Origin: Deltaproteobacteria bacterium
GTDB taxonomy: Bacteria; Desulfobacterota; Desulfuromonadia; Geobacterales; Pseudopelobacteraceae
Direction: 5' to 3'
Length of the DNA stretch: 9,384 nucleotides
Assembly: GCA_016219145.1 (NCBI GenBank)
Contig: JACRCG010000193.1
Coordinates: forward strand, 1-9,384
The notes under the pieces were generated by a model. It was not told where the DNA came from and ran no database searches. It saw only the letters and a program-made list of their open reading frames with translations. The position numbers and the translations under genes were made by a program. Positions within the stretch are counted from its first letter, which is position 1; each line of letters opens with the position of its first letter. Of the stretch, positions 6,847 to 9,384 are shown in pieces.

Positions 6847-7625
6847 TATGATTTGTCCTCCTTGTCCATATTTTTATTCCTGCGTGTGATAACCCAACTG
6901 CCTATGCCGGCAGCCAGGACCATACCTATCACGGCAGGAATCCCCCCTATGTATTTCCAGGTGAGGTCCGGAATGACCGCATTGCCGACCTTCTGATAAC
7001 CTATCTGATCCAGCGGCACAGCAGAGAGCAGAAGCACGGATGTGCCCCCCGCCTCTTTCTCCCCGTAAATGTGATTAAAGTATTTTCCGGGATTTTCGCT
7101 CAGCCTTCGCCGTGCCTCCTTGAGGTTGTTCTCAATGCCGTCCGCAAAATGAATTGTTCCTGAAGGGCATGTCTTTGCGCAGGCCGGATTTTTATTCTCC
7201 AGTAGCCGATCATGACAAAACGTGCATTTCTGTATCTTGGGGAATACGGTGCCCCATTCAAATTTAGGAATATTGAACGGACAGCCAAGCATACAGTAAC
7301 GGCAGCCGATGCACCGTTCCGCGCGATATATCACGGAGCCCTCTTTTGTTTTTACCAGCGCAGATACCGGGCAGGCAGACACGCATGCGGGCTTCTTGCA
7401 GTGGAAACAGCCATTTCTCGCAAAATCCCATGTCAGATTGTCCCCATTCACTGATTCAAAGAAATCGATGTTGGTATATGTCTTGGCATTCAGCTTGACA
7501 GGGTTTGTAAATTTGGCCCCCATTTTTGTCTTGTCCGTCTTGTTCTGGTTCCACTGCTTGCAGGCGACCTGGCATCCCCTGCATCCTATGCATTTGGTCA
7601 TATCAACAAGAAAACTGGCTTCCAT
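6846..7625 (-). CDS. fdnH: Formate dehydrogenase iron-sulphur (beta) subunit
   Basis: This 259-residue electron-transfer subunit has sixteen cysteines arranged for four [4Fe-4S] clusters: C12/C15/C18/C22, C73/C76/C81/C85, C105/C108/C111/C115 and C134/C137/C149/C153. It is the FdnH/FdoH/PsrB/DmsB ferredoxin type. A single hydrophobic helix at about 227-246, followed by a charged tail, matches the C-terminal anchor of FdnH. The bulk of the protein should lie on the periplasmic face, carried across with the Tat-exported alpha subunit, since it has no signal of its own. It passes electrons from the molybdopterin subunit to the NrfD-type membrane protein encoded next. The start at 7625 is preferred over an in-frame ATG at 7658 because AAGGGGGG lies just upstream and the protein then begins MEASFLVDMTKC like its relatives. 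The extended form would add eleven basic residues and overlap the alpha gene. Confidence 0.93.
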   Translation of the reverse strand: MEASFLVDMTKCIGCRGCQVACKQWNQNKTDKTKMGAKFTNPVKLNAKTYTNIDFFESVNGDNLTWDFARNGCFHCKKPACVSACPVSALVKTKEGSVIYRAERCIGCRYCMLGCPFNIPKFEWGTVFPKIQKCTFCHDRLLENKNPACAKTCPSGTIHFADGIENNLKEARRRLSENPGKYFNHIYGEKEAGGTSVLLLSAVPLDQIGYQKVGNAVIPDLTWKYIGGIPAVIGMVLAAGIGSWVITRRNKNMDKEDKS

Positions 7626-7629
7626 TTTT

Positions 7630-7638
7630 CCCCCCTTA
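7630..7638 (-). promoter_or_regulatory. Ribosome binding site overlapping the alpha-subunit stop
   Basis: TAAGGGGGG contains both the TAA stop of the catalytic subunit and the Shine-Dalgarno of the beta subunit, four bases before its ATG. It fixes the beta start at 7625 and implies translational coupling. Confidence 0.75.
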
Positions 7639-9384
7639 TCCCTTCGCCTTTTCAACATTGACCATAAAGGCCTTTGTTTCGGGAATCATAGTATTGGCAT
7701 CGCCGATCGTCGAAGTGAGGAGATTGGTGCTGTCGCCTCCGCTTCCATCCTCTGGATATTGCCATCCAAAACACCACGGGAGTCCCACCTGATGAACGGT
7801 GCTCCCTTCAATCTTGAACGGCTTGAATCGCCAGGTTACAATCGCAATGGCCCATACCTGGTTACGGCTGGAAGATACAGTTACCTTCTCACCAGATTTA
7901 AGTCCTTTTTCCCGAGCCAGTTCTACACTGATTTCGATAAACTGCTGTGGCACCATCTCAAGCAGCCATGGGAGATGTCTGGTGAGAACACCTGTCTGCC
8001 AGTGTTCCGAAACTCGATACGTGGTGGCGACATAGGGATATCTCATATCACATGAAACATATGAGTCCTCTTTGAGTCCCCCTTTGCCGTCGCCGAACAT
8101 TTTGACAGCCGGATTGACCTGTTGCTTTGACATGATATTGGGGAGCGGACACTCCAGAGGCTCGTAATGTTCCGGAAACGGTCCGTCGGCGAGGCCGGGC
8201 CCAAACAGCGCCCCCATGCCGTCAGCCCTCATGATAAAGGGATACTTGCCCGCTTTTTCATCCGCCATCGGTGGCGCCGGGCCATCCGGCACATCACCCT
8301 CCCAGACGCCGGGCTTTTGTGTGTTTTTATCAAGCTTTGCAGCATTCCATTTTATTACGGCCCGTTTCGGATCCCAGGGCTCTCCCTTCATATTGACAGC
8401 GGCACGGTTATAGATGATCCTCCTGTTGACAGGCCAGCACCATGCCCATTCCGGGAACATGCCGAGGCCTGTGGGGTCATCCTTTTTCCTCCGTGCCATC
8501 ATGTTTATTATCTTGCCCTCTTTCTGCGTGTAGCTCTGGCTGTATATCCAGTTACCGCAGGCGGTGGTTCCGTCAGCCTGCAGGTGGACAAAGGTCTGGC
8601 ACAATTCACCCTTCTTTCCGAGGAGTTTGGGAGGAGTCGCTTTTTTGTCGTAGAGGTCTTCAAGGTAATAACCGTTAATCTCCTTAGCCACCAGATGTGT
8701 GTTTACCTCTTTGATTTTGCCGTCCTTTCCCTTTGGGCCATAATTCCAGGTGAGGTTAAGGATCGGTTCCGGGAATTTACCCCCCTTTTTCAGGTAAAGT
8801 TGCCTGACCCTGAAATAGAGTTCATTCATGATGTCGGAATCGGTCTTTGAGCCTCCAATAGGCTCGATTGCCTTCTCCCGCCACTGTGCCCAACGCCCGG
8901 AGTTGGTTATACTGCCCCCTTTCTCCAGTGAAGAAGCGCAGGGGAGCATGAAGACCTCTGTCTGTATATCAGCCGGTTTAACACCCGGACCTCTCCAGAA
9001 AGAGCCTGTCTCGTTATCAAAAAGATTTACGTTCACCATCCACTTGAGCTTGCCAAGCGCAGTCCTCACCTTCCCTGCATTGGCGCCCGAGCAGGCCGGA
9101 TTCTGCCCCCACGCAAAGAAACCTTCGAATTTCTCTTTATACATCTGGTCAAAGAGGTTCAGCCACGAAGCGTTCATCCCCTCGTCGATCTTGGGGAGGC
9201 AGTGATAGGCAAAGTCGTTGTCCGTTGTCGCTTTGTCACCGTATATGGCCTTGAGATAGCTGGTGATATACTTGCCCCTGTTTCCCCACCAGTTGACACT
9301 CCGTGGGTCTTTGGTCTTCGGAGTAAGCTTTTCGATATAGGTTTTCAGATCACCGAGCGTTGCCGTTGGAGATGGGAGATAACC
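7636..9384 (-). CDS. fdnG: Formate dehydrogenase N/O-type catalytic (alpha) subunit, C-terminal part
   Basis: Open to the window edge: the frame continues past the ATG at 9177 to base 9384, giving 582 C-terminal residues of a protein that is about 1,015 residues in Escherichia coli FdnG. The segment resembles FdnG/FdoG throughout: SVNWWGNRGKYI and NDFAYHCLPK near the edge, EGFFAWGQNPACSG, the partial MLPCASSLEKGGSITNSGRWAQW, WAWCWPVNRRIIYNRA and PDGPFPEHYEPLE. The C-terminal molybdopterin-dinucleotide domain (from about residue 440) has PYVATTYRVSEHWQTG, LPWLLEMVPQQFIEIS and VHQVGLPWCFGW. It oxidises formate (or reduces CO2) at a Mo or W bis-pterin centre in the periplasm. The Tat signal, first [4Fe-4S] cluster and the Sec or Cys active-site residue lie outside the window, so selenocysteine use here is not shown. 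The stop is fused to the beta-subunit ribosome site. The formate dehydrogenase assignment is strong because of its similarity along the full visible length. Confidence 0.93.
   Translation of the reverse strand, partial: GYLPSPTATLGDLKTYIEKLTPKTKDPRSVNWWGNRGKYITSYLKAIYGDKATTDNDFAYHCLPKIDEGMNASWLNLFDQMYKEKFEGFFAWGQNPACSGANAGKVRTALGKLKWMVNVNLFDNETGSFWRGPGVKPADIQTEVFMLPCASSLEKGGSITNSGRWAQWREKAIEPIGGSKTDSDIMNELYFRVRQLYLKKGGKFPEPILNLTWNYGPKGKDGKIKEVNTHLVAKEINGYYLEDLYDKKATPPKLLGKKGELCQTFVHLQADGTTACGNWIYSQSYTQKEGKIINMMARRKKDDPTGLGMFPEWAWCWPVNRRIIYNRAAVNMKGEPWDPKRAVIKWNAAKLDKNTQKPGVWEGDVPDGPAPPMADEKAGKYPFIMRADGMGALFGPGLADGPFPEHYEPLECPLPNIMSKQQVNPAVKMFGDGKGGLKEDSYVSCDMRYPYVATTYRVSEHWQTGVLTRHLPWLLEMVPQQFIEISVELAREKGLKSGEKVTVSSSRNQVWAIAIVTWRFKPFKIEGSTVHQVGLPWCFGWQYPEDGSGGDSTNLLTSTIGDANTMIPETKAFMVNVEKAKG

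Noticed and set aside
7626..7658. Beta-subunit start at the ATG at 7658
   Set aside because: It lacks a good ribosome site and overlaps the alpha gene, whereas the ATG at 7625 has AAGGGGGG just upstream and fits the family's N-terminus.
7309..8055. Plus-strand open frame of 248 codons opposite the formate dehydrogenase genes
   Set aside because: It spans two clearly coding minus-strand genes and shows no family features; it is a shadow frame.

Overview
The window fits a Gram-negative, anaerobic or microaerobic respiring bacterium. The gene set resembles Desulfuromonadia/Geobacter-type or related deltaproteobacterial lineages: a periplasmic formate dehydrogenase with an NrfD-type membrane subunit, a dihaem cytochrome c peroxidase, an NtrC-type regulator with a Cache sensor kinase, and many GC-rich intergenic repeats. 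This assignment is an inference from gene content only.

Left part (about 1-3563, plus strand): a long imperfect inverted repeat is followed by a two-gene operon. The first gene encodes a sigma-54-dependent NtrC-family response regulator (TTG start). The second encodes a membrane histidine kinase with a periplasmic Cache sensor, HAMP, HisKA and HATPase. A 195-bp convergent gap with one possible hairpin terminator separates it from the rest.

Right part (3759 to the window end, all minus strand, transcribed right to left): the C-terminal 582 residues of a formate dehydrogenase N/O-type catalytic subunit, its four-cluster ferredoxin subunit with a C-terminal anchor, and an NrfD/HybB-type quinone-interacting membrane protein. 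The two inner junctions are tight, with the next Shine-Dalgarno or start embedded in the previous gene's end. After 54 bp come a DsbA-like periplasmic thioredoxin-fold protein and a dihaem cytochrome c peroxidase/MauG-family protein. A GC-rich multi-hairpin repeat lies over the 5' end of the peroxidase reading frame, and the true start of that gene is unclear.

The main point: the DsbA-like gene reads from a signal peptide straight through an in-frame TGA that sits where the first active-site cysteine belongs (context DYQ-TGA-PHC). A hairpin with a GGUC apical loop follows at the spacing expected of a bacterial SECIS. I interpret this as a selenocysteine-containing DsbA-like oxidoreductase (UxxC active site). 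Ordinary gene calling would start it at an internal GTG just after the active site and lose the signal peptide and redox motif. It is encoded beside a formate dehydrogenase of a family that is often itself a selenoprotein; that enzyme's active-site codon lies outside the window.
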